From Alcanivorax nanhaiticus (GTDB taxonomy: Bacteria > Pseudomonadota > Gammaproteobacteria > Pseudomonadales > Alcanivoracaceae): a DNA stretch of 64,000 nucleotides. This document shows, piece by piece, positions 32,657 to 40,976 of the stretch (positions within the stretch are counted from its first letter, which is position 1; every line of letters begins with the position of its first letter). Both the position numbers and the translations under genes were made by a program. The stretch covers positions 20,426 to 84,425 of the forward strand of contig NZ_ARXV01000018.1 in NCBI RefSeq assembly GCF_000756665.1, written 5' to 3'. The notes beneath the pieces were generated by a model. It saw nothing but the letters and a program-made list of their open reading frames with translations, did no database searches and was not told the origin of the DNA.

Positions 32657-32884
32657 ATGGTGAAATCGTATTGGCTCATGGATCAGCACGGAAATGTGGC
32701 AAAAGAGAATGTGCAGGCTAACTCGCACGTTGAAGCGCTAACGAACACATTCAGTGTGGCAGGTCAGGATTTAATTAAGTGCGGCCCTTTCAGGTACGAC
32801 TATGTGTCAGAAACCTTGGATAGAGAGGCAGCAGTAGTCGAACGTTTCTATTGGAAGCGACGCAGCAATAAGGGCGGCAAATGA
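32657..32884 (+). CDS. Small unknown protein
   Basis: 75 residues, soluble. No family recognised. Four bases from each neighbour. Confidence 0.7.
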   Translation: MVKSYWLMDQHGNVAKENVQANSHVEALTNTFSVAGQDLIKCGPFRYDYVSETLDREAAVVERFYWKRRSNKGGK

Positions 32885-32888
32885 AACC

Positions 32889-33311
32889 ATGGTAAATCTG
32901 AAAAAAATAACTTTGGTACTGCTGGCGGTGGTAGCGACGTTTGCGCTGGTCACTGTTTTTGCCGTATTTCGGGTCGGCCACCAGCACCAGGAGGCCGCTA
33001 TCGCGTTCTGGGGCGACCAGTACGCACCGGATGAAGACGATGGCAGCGTGGACTGGGGGTTCGTTGGTAATGTCGTGATCCCCAAGGGCGGCCCGATGAT
33101 AGCGACCGACATTGCCGGTTGCACGGATACACCCTTGCCAATGGTCCCCATCAAGGTCAATGGCGAGGGTAAGGGGCAAGTGCTTTGCGGTGTCGGATCC
33201 GATGCCATTGTTACCGGCTTCGATGTGGAGAACATCCAGGATGCCGAACTTCGCGATGCTGTGATCGAGGTGCTCAATTCAGAATTCGGAAAAAGCGAGC
33301 TGGTCCAATGA
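32889..33311 (+). CDS. Membrane-anchored periplasmic protein, unknown
   Basis: 140 residues with one N-terminal helix (about 6-27) and an acidic soluble domain with two cysteines. ATGA overlap with the next membrane gene suggests they act together. Confidence 0.7.
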   Translation: MVNLKKITLVLLAVVATFALVTVFAVFRVGHQHQEAAIAFWGDQYAPDEDDGSVDWGFVGNVVIPKGGPMIATDIAGCTDTPLPMVPIKVNGEGKGQVLCGVGSDAIVTGFDVENIQDAELRDAVIEVLNSEFGKSELVQ

Positions 33312-33547
33312 ACGTCAATAAACTCGCCGCAACTATAGTTCAGCTATTTCTGGTACTCGCCTTCGTTCTCGCGGGCATCGGTATGTTCGGAAAGTTCATT
33401 CAAGGCACAGATGCCGGATTCTACGCGCTGGCAGGGTATTCCCTGCTGGCCGCTATTGGCTGGCTTGTAGTGTTCTTCGCAATTGCCGCGACCGCGCAAT
33501 GGTTTCGCCGGAGAAGCATCGAGTCGGCTTGCAACAAGGGTAAATGA
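33308..33547 (+). CDS. Small two-helix membrane protein
   Basis: 79 residues from ATG overlapping the previous stop. Two hydrophobic helices (about 8-28 and 42-63) and a basic tail. No family recognised. Confidence 0.75.
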   Translation: MNVNKLAATIVQLFLVLAFVLAGIGMFGKFIQGTDAGFYALAGYSLLAAIGWLVVFFAIAATAQWFRRRSIESACNKGK

Positions 33548-33550
33548 GAT

Positions 33551-34558
33551 ATGACTGATAAAAAGAACCAAACTGGAACCATCCATGTCGAGCCAGTCAA
33601 CAACTGGCGAGAGCTGGTGGTGACATTTCTTGCTCGCGCAGTCGCACTGACTGACGATGAAAGGAAGAAAATCGAGGAGGCCCTCCCGGAAGATGGGAAG
33701 GAACGAGCCACGGTGTCGATGCTGCATAAGAACCTTCGGGCAGGTGGTCATGATGAGCTGGCGGAGAAAATAGAGCCATTCATGCTTGAAGGCACATTTG
33801 GCCCGATTTTCGATAATGCAAACATGAAGGTGAAAATGTCCGTTCGCGACGAAGCTCCGAACTTCTTCATGGATGAAGCACACCTCCTCCACGACCCTGG
33901 GACATCGAAAGGATTCAACCGGCTTCGGATGAGAAACACCTTTGTCTCTGGTCTGGGAGGCTGGACCATTGGTGAGGAGTACGATGACCGCTATGACACC
34001 GAAGTCGGCGGAAACCAGCTACTCGTTAGCCAATCAATCAACGAGCAGGGCGAGATTGAGGGCGGGTTACCCACCTCGATGAGCATGGATGAACTTGCAG
34101 CTATCCCCAAGCGGCCAACTCCGCCTCAAATCGTGGACTACCAGGAAGACAAACGCTACACGCTTGAAGAGGCGGAAGGGATCGAGGAGTTGGCTCCTGT
34201 TGTGCAACGCCTTAAAGAGCGCATTGCTGAGTACGACGTTAAGCTGGCCGACAAGACCAGTTGGAAGATTGCTGAAGCCTACCAGCGCGACTTGGAAAAG
34301 CCTGAGCTGAAAGCCTTCAAGGAAGTTTCTCGCTATAGCCGCAAGTACGGTTTCCCCGTGGTTTGCACCTTGGGTGATAAAAGCGAGGAGCAGCAGCTCC
34401 ATTGGGCCGCTTGCTTGCTTCTTGAAGTCGCTGGGACGTGGCCCAGAGAGGACATCCCAAAACAACTCACCTTTGAGCGAGGCACAGCCTTGTTTAACGA
34501 TGCTCAGCAGCTCCTGGCTAATGGCCTTGGTAATGCTCGGCAAGTATCGGGAGGGTGA
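33551..34558 (+). CDS. Unknown protein with a DEAH-like segment
   Basis: 335 residues. FMLEGTFGPIFDNAN (about 76-90) and NFFMDEAHLLHD (about 102-113) recall the region before and at Walker B of VirB4/TraC ATPases, but no Walker A is present. The C-terminal half is helical. It is three genes behind the Walker-A-only protein at 32036. The ATPase link is a guess. Confidence 0.75.
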   Translation: MTDKKNQTGTIHVEPVNNWRELVVTFLARAVALTDDERKKIEEALPEDGKERATVSMLHKNLRAGGHDELAEKIEPFMLEGTFGPIFDNANMKVKMSVRDEAPNFFMDEAHLLHDPGTSKGFNRLRMRNTFVSGLGGWTIGEEYDDRYDTEVGGNQLLVSQSINEQGEIEGGLPTSMSMDELAAIPKRPTPPQIVDYQEDKRYTLEEAEGIEELAPVVQRLKERIAEYDVKLADKTSWKIAEAYQRDLEKPELKAFKEVSRYSRKYGFPVVCTLGDKSEEQQLHWAACLLLEVAGTWPREDIPKQLTFERGTALFNDAQQLLANGLGNARQVSGG

Positions 34559-34881
34559 GTGTAGTGGGCATCTGTAGAACCTATGGAACAAGCACTCAGG
34601 CACCGGAATACAGTTCGACGAGCATAGGCACTCCGAGCTGGTCAGGTCTGCCTGAAGCCGAATTTACGGCGGAAATATCCGAAGACCTCCGGGTCTTTAT
34701 TGAGTTTGAAGCTGCACGACAAGGACACAACGACAGTGTTCAGAATCGTGTTGGCGAGAACAGAGCATTTTTTCACGATGACTTCCTTGGTGGGTGGCCT
34801 CAGCGCATGTGGTCGAAGCATTACGAACAGGGCGTGGTGTCCCAGCGCACCCCAAGAGAACAGAAATCTAAGGGGCTTTGA
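34555..34881 (+). CDS. Small unknown protein
   Basis: 108 residues from a GTG overlapping the previous stop. Low-complexity Ser/Thr N-terminus. Called from coupling and spacing only. Confidence 0.55.
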   Translation: MSVVGICRTYGTSTQAPEYSSTSIGTPSWSGLPEAEFTAEISEDLRVFIEFEAARQGHNDSVQNRVGENRAFFHDDFLGGWPQRMWSKHYEQGVVSQRTPREQKSKGL

Positions 34882-34883
34882 CC

Positions 34884-35504
34884 ATGCAGTACGCTTACAT
34901 GCAATTCACGAAAGACAGAAACTTCCTGGTGGATGCCAGGGAGCTGAGATACATAGAACAGATAATGGATGCTGAAGACCGTCAGAGAGCGGCAGAGCTG
35001 TCTGATACAGCGCCCTCAGAAGAGAAGGGTGACTACCGGCTTGCCGTTGTCTATGGGTGTTACATGCCGCAAGCAGATCTTAACTTCCCAACCAACGAAA
35101 AAGTGCGCCAGGTTGAGGAAGCGGTTGGCTTCGCTATGGTGACAGTACAAGATGCTGAAGTCAGATACCTTACGATTGAGGCGGTAAAGGTGTTTGATAA
35201 CCCGCTCATCTCTACCTGCGGGCATAGCAAGGAACTCCACCGCTCGCAAAACATCGGATTTGCCGCGCTTGTTCAGATCCCAAAGGAAATGGTCATAGGC
35301 TCAGCCAGCACCCAAGCAGTGTCTGCGTTTCTTCGTTACAAAGAGCAGATGGACCTCATGAGCAACGTGTTAAATCGAAAAGGGGTGTTCGCGCTAAAGG
35401 CTGAAGAGAAAAGGATCCCCAAAGGCATAACACTTACCAAAGAAAATTGGTTGAATTATTTAGACGTTAACCGAGCGCTAAAAACAGCCAGAGACATTAT
35501 ATAA
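34884..35504 (+). CDS. Unknown soluble protein
   Basis: 206 residues. No family recognised; no membrane segment. Three bases behind the previous gene. Codon use becomes more AT-rich towards its end. Confidence 0.75.
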   Translation: MQYAYMQFTKDRNFLVDARELRYIEQIMDAEDRQRAAELSDTAPSEEKGDYRLAVVYGCYMPQADLNFPTNEKVRQVEEAVGFAMVTVQDAEVRYLTIEAVKVFDNPLISTCGHSKELHRSQNIGFAALVQIPKEMVIGSASTQAVSAFLRYKEQMDLMSNVLNRKGVFALKAEEKRIPKGITLTKENWLNYLDVNRALKTARDII

Positions 35505-35525
35505 ATCTAACAGGAACAAGCGTAA

Positions 35526-35813
35526 ATGAAGTATTTGTGTATAAGCCGAGATAAACTTGGCTTGATGGTTATTGTGGGCTGTCTGCTCGTGTTCGGATAT
35601 GACATCATCCTGTTGATTACTGGAGCTGAAGATGTCCGCAACCTTTATACTCCCAATAACCTGCCTGCCTCCGCCGCCTATTTTGAGTACAGAACAATAG
35701 TGACGGCAGAGATATTCGGACATCTGCTGTTCTTTTTGGCTGGATTACTTGAAGCTGCCAGAATGTTTTCACGGGCTCTCAAGGCGAGGCGTACTAAGCC
35801 AAAAGAGGTTTAG
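35526..35813 (+). CDS. Small two-helix membrane protein
   Basis: 95 residues, helices at about 11-31 and 58-76, basic tail. Last gene before a terminator. Confidence 0.75.
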   Translation: MKYLCISRDKLGLMVIVGCLLVFGYDIILLITGAEDVRNLYTPNNLPASAAYFEYRTIVTAEIFGHLLFFLAGLLEAARMFSRALKARRTKPKEV

Positions 35814-35843
35814 CCTCAAAGGTGCCATGCAAAGCGACTGAAG

Positions 35844-35871
35844 ACCTGGTTAAGCAATGCCAGGTTTTTTT
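35844..35871 (+). terminator. Terminator of the 28-36 kb operon
   Basis: ACCTGG-N10-CCAGGT followed by seven Ts. Confidence 0.85.
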
Positions 35872-35935
35872 GGGTATACGGATTTAATGGTTGATGGGGT
35901 GAAGGTGCCCCATCAACCATTAAATCCGTATACCC
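35872..35935. repeat. Perfect 28-bp inverted repeat with 8-nt loop
   Basis: Arms 35872-35899 and 35908-35935 are exact reverse complements, beginning GGGTATACGG; the loop is TGAAGGTG. It directly abuts the terminator and marks the left edge of an AT-rich island. TTTATTTTT follows the right arm. Confidence 0.95.
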
Positions 35936-36075
35936 TTTATTTTTAAGGCAAATGTTTTTCACTGAGAACACAGCAAAATGAATTAACGGCAGAAAAAAGG
36001 GCTCTTAATGACGCGGCAGGCTTCAGAAAGCATGCAAAATGCAATCATCGTTTAACAGAAAGGATAGATGCATAC

Positions 36076-36498
36076 ATGAACGCAGAAGAAGCATTACTTC
36101 AAATCTATATGAGAGAATTAGATACAAAGCGTCAAATAAAACATAATTCTAAATTTGACATATTTATGAGTACGGGGGCGTACCATTTAGAATTCGCTGT
36201 GTTGTCGTTGGCTATTAGCAAAGTAAATCAGGAATTAAAGAGTGCAGGTGTTGATATCGCGTCTTTCATAGACGAGATCCATAAATACATAAACGACATC
36301 ATGGTAGATAGCATGGAAGGCTCGAACCAAGTTAAAGAGTTTGACCCGAACAACCCTAAGGAAGTAGAGGTGTCATGTTATAGCAGAACATTGAAAATGG
36401 TGAATGATAACCTGCTTAACCGTTACTACAACGCACTGCAAGCAGAAAGAATGAAGGAGGAGTTAGACAGAAAAGTCATTCGATTCCATAAAAAATGA
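36076..36498 (+). CDS. Unknown helical protein in AT-rich island
   Basis: 140 residues, helical, soluble, rich in Asn, Lys and Ile. AAAGGATAG precedes the start. No family recognised. Low GC unlike the backbone. Leader of 140 bp has no gene. Confidence 0.75.
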   Translation: MNAEEALLQIYMRELDTKRQIKHNSKFDIFMSTGAYHLEFAVLSLAISKVNQELKSAGVDIASFIDEIHKYINDIMVDSMEGSNQVKEFDPNNPKEVEVSCYSRTLKMVNDNLLNRYYNALQAERMKEELDRKVIRFHKK

Positions 36499-36517
36499 AG
36501 ACCTAAAGATATCAAAA

Positions 36518-36543
36518 CGCATTCCTTGCTGAACAGGAATGCG
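36518..36543. terminator. Hairpin between convergent genes
   Basis: CGCATTCC-N10-GGAATGCG, 8-bp stem, between the genes at 36076 and 36552; no long T run. Confidence 0.55.
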
Positions 36544-36551
36544 CATGGACA

Positions 36552-36878
36552 CTAATTGCCTTCTTCAAGGGCAGCGATTTTTGATTCTATGATCGGCAAT
36601 CTCGCCCTGGCACCTCTGTGTCCTTTAGCGGCAGCTTTTGAATACCAAGTTTTTGCCTTATAAAAATCTTGTTTGACGCCCTCACCTTTTTCATACAGCA
36701 CACCAAGCGTATAAGGCGCAATATCATGCCCTTCACTAGCAGCCTGCTTAAAATGCGTGATTGCAGATTTTGTATCGCCCTCTTCGAGCGCTGATACGCC
36801 TTTAAAGAACGCGTCATTCGCGCATACAGAAAAAGATAGAGTGATCGCAAAAGAGGACAAAAATAGCTTTCTTAACAT
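36552..36878 (-). CDS. Exported Sel1-repeat protein
   Basis: 108 residues. Signal peptide of about 20 residues ending SVCA, then tetratricopeptide-like Sel1 repeats (HFKQAASEGHDIAPYTLGVL; WYSKAAAKGHRGARARL). Sel1 proteins are protein-interaction scaffolds, often periplasmic. AGGAAA site before ATG. Confidence 0.85.
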   Translation of the reverse strand: MLRKLFLSSFAITLSFSVCANDAFFKGVSALEEGDTKSAITHFKQAASEGHDIAPYTLGVLYEKGEGVKQDFYKAKTWYSKAAAKGHRGARARLPIIESKIAALEEGN

Positions 36879-36917
36879 AGGTATTTCCTATTCGTTTTTG
36901 GTAGTTAGGTCGGGGTA

Positions 36918-37121
36918 TTAGTTACCCGTGTAATCATCTTTGGGAAGCGGCGACAAGCCTGCCTCCTCCATCAAATTCTGATACACCAATACGGTTGCAT
37001 TATTGTTGGCCATCTTCGGGTGCTTTGCTATCCAGTTAAGAAGACTCCTCGCCATCACCGTGTCTAGCATCGCCGGCGTTTCAATGCGCTTTTTATCACG
37101 CGTGATAAACACGCGACACAT
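36918..37121 (-). CDS. Small unknown protein
   Basis: 67 residues from ATG (MCRVFITRDKKR) with AGGGGAG close upstream; a longer start at 37181 would cover the overlapping gene. No family recognised. Overlaps the gene at 37096 by 26 bp. Confidence 0.6.
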   Translation of the reverse strand: MCRVFITRDKKRIETPAMLDTVMARSLLNWIAKHPKMANNNATVLVYQNLMEEAGLSPLPKDDYTGN

Positions 37122-37236
37122 GACTCCCCTTATAATCATTGGCAAGCGCCTTAGCCAAACGCCCTTCGCATGAAAAAGCAAGCTGCGTATAATTTACGCG
37201 CAGTATGATAGTTTTATCTTCGTTAACTGGCCTCAT
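37096..37236 (-). CDS. 46-residue unknown protein
   Basis: Start ATG (MRPVNEDKTIILRV) has AAGGAGTG seven bases upstream. It is the middle of three small overlapping or close minus-strand genes, which supports it being real. No family recognised. Confidence 0.55.
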   Translation of the reverse strand: MRPVNEDKTIILRVNYTQLAFSCEGRLAKALANDYKGSHVSRVYHA

Positions 37237-37258
37237 AAACACTCCTTGAGCAGCAATA

Positions 37259-37426
37259 TCAGGCAGAAGCTGAGTCGTTATTAAGCGTCACTGGTGTCGA
37301 TGCAGGACGATACTTTTTACATAACACAGACAGCGCCCTATCCATTGATTCATCCCACATATCATCCGTGCTTTGCGCCATTTTTATCAGTGTGATCAAA
37401 TCATTTTTATCGACTGAAACTTGCAT
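37259..37426 (-). CDS. 55-residue unknown protein
   Basis: Start ATG (MQVSVDKNDLITLIKMAQ) with GGAGAG five bases upstream. Acidic, helical. First gene of the small minus-strand group 37426-36918. No family recognised. Confidence 0.55.
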   Translation of the reverse strand: MQVSVDKNDLITLIKMAQSTDDMWDESMDRALSVLCKKYRPASTPVTLNNDSASA

Positions 37427-37811
37427 GACAACTCTCCACGGAAGATTAGAAATAACCCCTCTGTCGCCACTGGCGGGGATACCAGCCTATAAACACGGTT
37501 AAAATGATGAAGGCTTGCACATTCAGCTTATCCAACGTCCATCGCCATAAGGAACAAATGACTCAAGCGGTACGTTTGGGGCCACGCATGTGCCAGACGC
37601 AACTCTTAACTACACGATTACTTTACCTACATTGGTAATGTTCGCTATAAAACGGGAAATTAATAGTAGTGATTAAAGCCGTCCATAAAGGACATTGATT
37701 GGCATCAGCAAGCGCTTCTACATTCGCTACATCATAGCCAATGGATAAGCACTAGTTTTCGCATAGACACAGTGATTTTCGTCACTCTAAAGGCAGAACG
37801 ACGTCAGACAA
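37427..37811. other. Intergenic AT-rich stretch without a gene
   Basis: 385 bp with many stop codons in all frames. A sampled line (37621-37680) has 20 G/C in 60. It may hold the promoter of the small minus-strand group. I see no repeat or RNA gene. Confidence 0.6.
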
Positions 37812-38186
37812 TTAGTCCCTGTGCTGTGCGAGCAGCCTTTTACGCCAATACGCTTCAGTCGCAATCCCCTCCACGACTGGCGTTTCTATGTCGTAATAAC
37901 GTTCCAGCCAACGTAGGATGTTCGGGATGTCGGAGAGTGAGCGTTTTGCCTGTTTCATATATGTATTCAAAATGGAATATATCTGTTTCTCTGTCGCTTG
38001 CAGACCGCGTATTGAATCCAACCATGGCGAAAAACCATTTGAGGCAATACTATAAGACTTGAACTCTTCGAAAGATGGCGGGGTAATATCCGCTTTTTTG
38101 TAAAGTAACACCTTGTCCTTAAATATCGCTCGCATAAACGCATTATAAGAAACAAAACTTTTTACTGTGTCGTCAGTATTAGACAT
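37812..38186 (-). CDS. Unknown protein of AT-rich island
   Basis: 124 residues, soluble, helical. No family recognised. Lies alone on the minus strand, isolated from rightward sequence by a terminator at 38255. Confidence 0.7.
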   Translation of the reverse strand: MSNTDDTVKSFVSYNAFMRAIFKDKVLLYKKADITPPSFEEFKSYSIASNGFSPWLDSIRGLQATEKQIYSILNTYMKQAKRSLSDIPNILRWLERYYDIETPVVEGIATEAYWRKRLLAQHRD

Positions 38187-38254
38187 GGTTATCCCCAGCG
38201 GTTGTTTTAACTGAGATTATTCTTACATCTTGGCTTTTTAGCGCTACAAAATAG

Positions 38255-38282
38255 CCAAAAAAACCCGGCAAAAGCGCCGGGT
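38255..38282 (-). terminator. Minus-strand terminator
   Basis: ACCCGGC-aaaagc-GCCGGGT; on the minus strand the stem is followed by seven Ts. Confidence 0.75.
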
Positions 38283-38341
38283 AAAGGGTTGGGAACACAT
38301 GTATTTGGAGTGTTAGGTAAAAGATACCAAGATGTGAACTA

Positions 38342-38400
38342 CCCACTTTAATTCAAGGAATTTAAAGTGGGCATCAGTGGTCTAGGCCACCTCATTTTTT
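38342..38400 (+). terminator. Inverted repeat and terminator at right edge of island
   Basis: CCCACTTTAA and TTAAAGTGGG (38342-38371) form a 10-bp stem; GTGG/CCAC (38377-38390) is followed by a T run. Confidence 0.6.
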
Positions 38401-38412
38401 TATGCTTCCTTC

Positions 38413-38441
38413 TTTACAGTATCATGATATGATGCTATAAA
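38413..38441 (+). promoter_or_regulatory. ATCAT-family promoter ahead of the tRNA-like sequence
   Basis: TTTACA, 17 bp with ATCATGATATGAT, TATAAA: almost identical to the promoter at 28279. Confidence 0.85.
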
Positions 38442-38487
38442 ATGACGTGCAGGCAGAGTCTGCGCTATCCCTCTGCTTATTCGCATG

Positions 38488-38612
38488 GGTTCTGTAGCTC
38501 AGTTTGGTAGAGCGCTACGCCGCTACTGAGGTGGTTGCAAACACCGAAGTTATGATTTCGCGATAAAGGCTATATGGGGTCGGTCGCTGGTTCAAATCCA
38601 GTCAGAATCCAG
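38488..38612 (+). tRNA. tRNA-like sequence with enlarged middle region
   Basis: GGTTCTG (38488) pairs with CAGAATC (38603-38609) as a 7-bp acceptor stem with one G-T. A D arm (GCTC-AGTTTGGTA-GAGC) and T arm (GCTGG-TTCAAAT-CCAGT) are well formed. Between them lie about 72 nt instead of about 27, so the anticodon cannot be assigned; GGTG/CACC and TTAT/ATAA small stems lie there. CCA is not at the normal position. It lies 40 nt behind an ATCAT promoter. Could be an intact unusual tRNA, an interrupted tRNA, or a mimic. Confidence 0.55.
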
Positions 38613-38650
38613 TCGAATGAGCAGTTTTGAATATGACAAAAGGGTGTGAG

Positions 38651-39016
38651 ATGTCCGAACAGAACAAAGAAACAGCCGTATTCTGGGTGCTTTGGGGTAT
38701 AGGCCCCGTATGCGCCATGCTGGCCGTGGCTGCCAGCGGATGGCCGCAAATGCTGGGAGAGGGGTATCTGTCTTTCATGGCCTTACTGAACGCTGCCCTG
38801 GCCGTGGCCGCCGTGAACTCATCACGGCTACGCGACAAGCTGGCGCAAGCGCGTGTGGCGCGAAGAACACCTCCACTGATCGAGTGGGCGAGCATTGGTA
38901 TTTCGATCCTGGTCGGCATCGCGCTGGGGAACCTCGTCCTGATAGTCTGCCCGGTCGTGTATGGTTTGTTGAAACACCGGTTTGAGCATCTCTATGTTCA
39001 ACCATCGGAAAGCTAA
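38651..39016 (+). CDS. Membrane protein, unknown
   Basis: 121 residues from ATG with AGGGTGTGAG. Hydrophobic segments near residues 11-27, 35-55 and 78-101. No family recognised. First CDS after the tRNA-like leader. Confidence 0.75.
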   Translation: MSEQNKETAVFWVLWGIGPVCAMLAVAASGWPQMLGEGYLSFMALLNAALAVAAVNSSRLRDKLAQARVARRTPPLIEWASIGISILVGIALGNLVLIVCPVVYGLLKHRFEHLYVQPSES

Positions 39017-39028
39017 GAGGTGGTTTCT

Positions 39029-39451
39029 ATGTTGATACGAAACGGCGAACGGCTCTCCTTTGGTCAGATTCTAACAAGCCTATGTATGGGGATAGGGGTT
39101 GTCTCGGGAGCCATGCTGCTGTTCGCGGTTGCAATGGTCATTACCGAGTCTTTTGCCAGAGCTATCACTGGAGCCTCGTTTGAGGATATGCCGGAGTTCA
39201 TGGAGCTGCTGAAGCACCTGGCAGTCATCCTCTCGTTCGCGATAGGCAGCAAGTATGCAGCTCGCGGCCTTGGTGCCGGAATTTCCGCATGGGCACTTTG
39301 GGCTGGAGTGCTGGTGGCCGTAGACTCAACGCTAGGTTGGATCCTGGGTATGACCTTTGAGTGGGAAGACGTTGCTATCATCGTAGGAACCTCTGGTATC
39401 GTATTCGGTGCAGAATGGATTTTCAGGAAAGCGGAAAGGGGCAAAGCCTGA
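39029..39451 (+). CDS. Membrane protein, unknown
   Basis: 140 residues with about four helices (near 16-38, 58-75, 83-103, 112-130). AGAGG precedes ATG. One base before the next gene. Confidence 0.75.
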   Translation: MLIRNGERLSFGQILTSLCMGIGVVSGAMLLFAVAMVITESFARAITGASFEDMPEFMELLKHLAVILSFAIGSKYAARGLGAGISAWALWAGVLVAVDSTLGWILGMTFEWEDVAIIVGTSGIVFGAEWIFRKAERGKA

Positions 39452-39452
39452 A

Positions 39453-39833
39453 ATGAAGAACCAATTTGCGGTGAGAAAGCCCTGTGCGAACTGCCCGTTT
39501 AGAAAGGATGACAAGGCTATCAGCCTCCAGCCGGGGCGACGCGAGCAAATAATCGAAGATCTTCTGTCAGGTAAGGACTCGACATTCCACTGCCACAAAA
39601 CCGTCTATCGCAGCGATGGCCGCAATCACGACGAGGACGGAAACTATCAGCCGGTTGATGTGAGCCACTGCCCTGGCGCTGCTGCTGTAGCAAGAAAGTT
39701 CGGTCGGGACACAGTAATGGTTCAGGTAGCCAGCCGCCTCGGAGCAATCGGGCATGACCATTACGATGAGGCCCTTGAGCAAACCCTCGAACCAGAAGAC
39801 CTCAACATCGACACAAAACGGGCAAGAATTTAA
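39453..39833 (+). CDS. DUF6283-like cysteine-rich protein
   Basis: 126 residues. KPCANCPFRKDD, TFHCHKTV and HCPGAAAVA give a Cys/His set typical of a family spread on conjugative elements and phages; a metal site is likely. Function unknown. Confidence 0.8.
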   Translation: MKNQFAVRKPCANCPFRKDDKAISLQPGRREQIIEDLLSGKDSTFHCHKTVYRSDGRNHDEDGNYQPVDVSHCPGAAAVARKFGRDTVMVQVASRLGAIGHDHYDEALEQTLEPEDLNIDTKRARI

Positions 39834-39872
39834 CTCCAAGACCATCCAACTGAGCATCAACGAGGTGCAACC

Positions 39873-40142
39873 ATGTCAGATGTCGAATTCAATCAAGCCA
39901 ACAGCAATGAACTATCTATGAGGCAAGGGACGGTAGTGTTCGTCGTTTGCTACGTGGCACTCCTGGCATTCTTCCACGCCTGCTGGAAAGACCAGCTTGG
40001 ACAGCCATTCTTCTCGGCAACTCCCCTCGAAAACATAACGACGCTCCTGGTGGCAGTGATACCCGGCGCGATGCTCCTCTGCGGCTTTACGATTGAGCTA
40101 TGGGTGAAAGCCACCACTCGAAGGAAGGTGGGTCACGCATAA
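39873..40142 (+). CDS. Small two-helix membrane protein
   Basis: 89 residues, helices at about 20-38 and 54-77. GAGGTG precedes ATG. Stop overlaps next start (TAATG). Confidence 0.75.
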   Translation: MSDVEFNQANSNELSMRQGTVVFVVCYVALLAFFHACWKDQLGQPFFSATPLENITTLLVAVIPGAMLLCGFTIELWVKATTRRKVGHA

Positions 40143-40882
40143 TGGGGGTGAAGCCGTACAAGCCGGGAGAACACCCGGCAGGATTTGTTGGGTTTCGTGT
40201 GACGGTCGCCTACGGTGACAACTACCACCAGCGATACTTCAGCACAGTCGCGGCAGAAAGCCAGACGGACGATGACCCGTACTTTCGTTACCAGCGGCTG
40301 AGTGCTGAAAAGCAGGATGTTGAATGGCAGTTGGAAAGTTTGCGCTATCAGTACCAGCGATTCGTCACACAGAATCACCCAACAACCAAGCCAGAGCGCG
40401 GAGTCGGGGTCCACTGCATCACCGCATCTTTCTTCCTCGATAGGAGAAAGACCTGGCAGGCCGGGTTCACGGTGTCGCGGGATCAAAATGAAAAGGGACG
40501 CCGGAAGCCGAGCAAACGATTCACGTTCTGCACGAGGCCCTTCTCGCAGGTCTGGAGAGATGTCGTTTACTTCTGGGCAGATGAGCACGGGATTGAATCG
40601 TCTGACCGGGACCGCGTTCTTGCGTCACCTCCGGATCCTGAGCAGTTCAAGCGGCTGCGAAGGCGTATGAATGAGCATGATGGCTACGAAATCCCCGTAG
40701 AGGCCCTGTCAGCCGTTTTCGCGGAGCAACGGGCCGAGATTGCCCGTAAGCGCTCTCTTCAGAAAGCGAAGGAGATGAAACTCGCTGCGGGGGCGCTGAA
40801 TCCACCAGATGACCATATCCAGGCAGAGATGGCTGCGTGGTTTGAGCGGGAAAAGGGAATGCTGGCGGAAAGTGAAAACTAA
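40142..40882 (+). CDS. Basic protein with possible AP2/integrase-arm-like DNA-binding repeats
   Basis: 246 residues. VGVHCITASFFLDRRKTWQAGF to FTFCTRPFSQVWRDVVYFWADEHGI resembles the three-strand plus helix AP2-type module. The C-terminus is helical and charged. The call is a guess from pattern; no catalytic motif. Confidence 0.7.
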   Translation: MGVKPYKPGEHPAGFVGFRVTVAYGDNYHQRYFSTVAAESQTDDDPYFRYQRLSAEKQDVEWQLESLRYQYQRFVTQNHPTTKPERGVGVHCITASFFLDRRKTWQAGFTVSRDQNEKGRRKPSKRFTFCTRPFSQVWRDVVYFWADEHGIESSDRDRVLASPPDPEQFKRLRRRMNEHDGYEIPVEALSAVFAEQRAEIARKRSLQKAKEMKLAAGALNPPDDHIQAEMAAWFEREKGMLAESEN

Positions 40883-40976
40883 TTGCTGACAACCAAACGC
40901 AAATGAGATAGGTTGCTAATAGTTCGTAGCTAAGCTGCGCATTTTGATGCTTGATAACTCAGGATTAGGAGTATAT

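Noticed and set aside
37772..38062. 96-codon plus-strand ORF
   Set aside because: Shadow of the minus-strand gene at 37812; no ribosome site.
35844..38412. Island as an insertion sequence or integron
   Set aside because: No transposase, integrase, target duplication or matching end repeats could be found; the left 28-bp repeat has no partner at the right edge.
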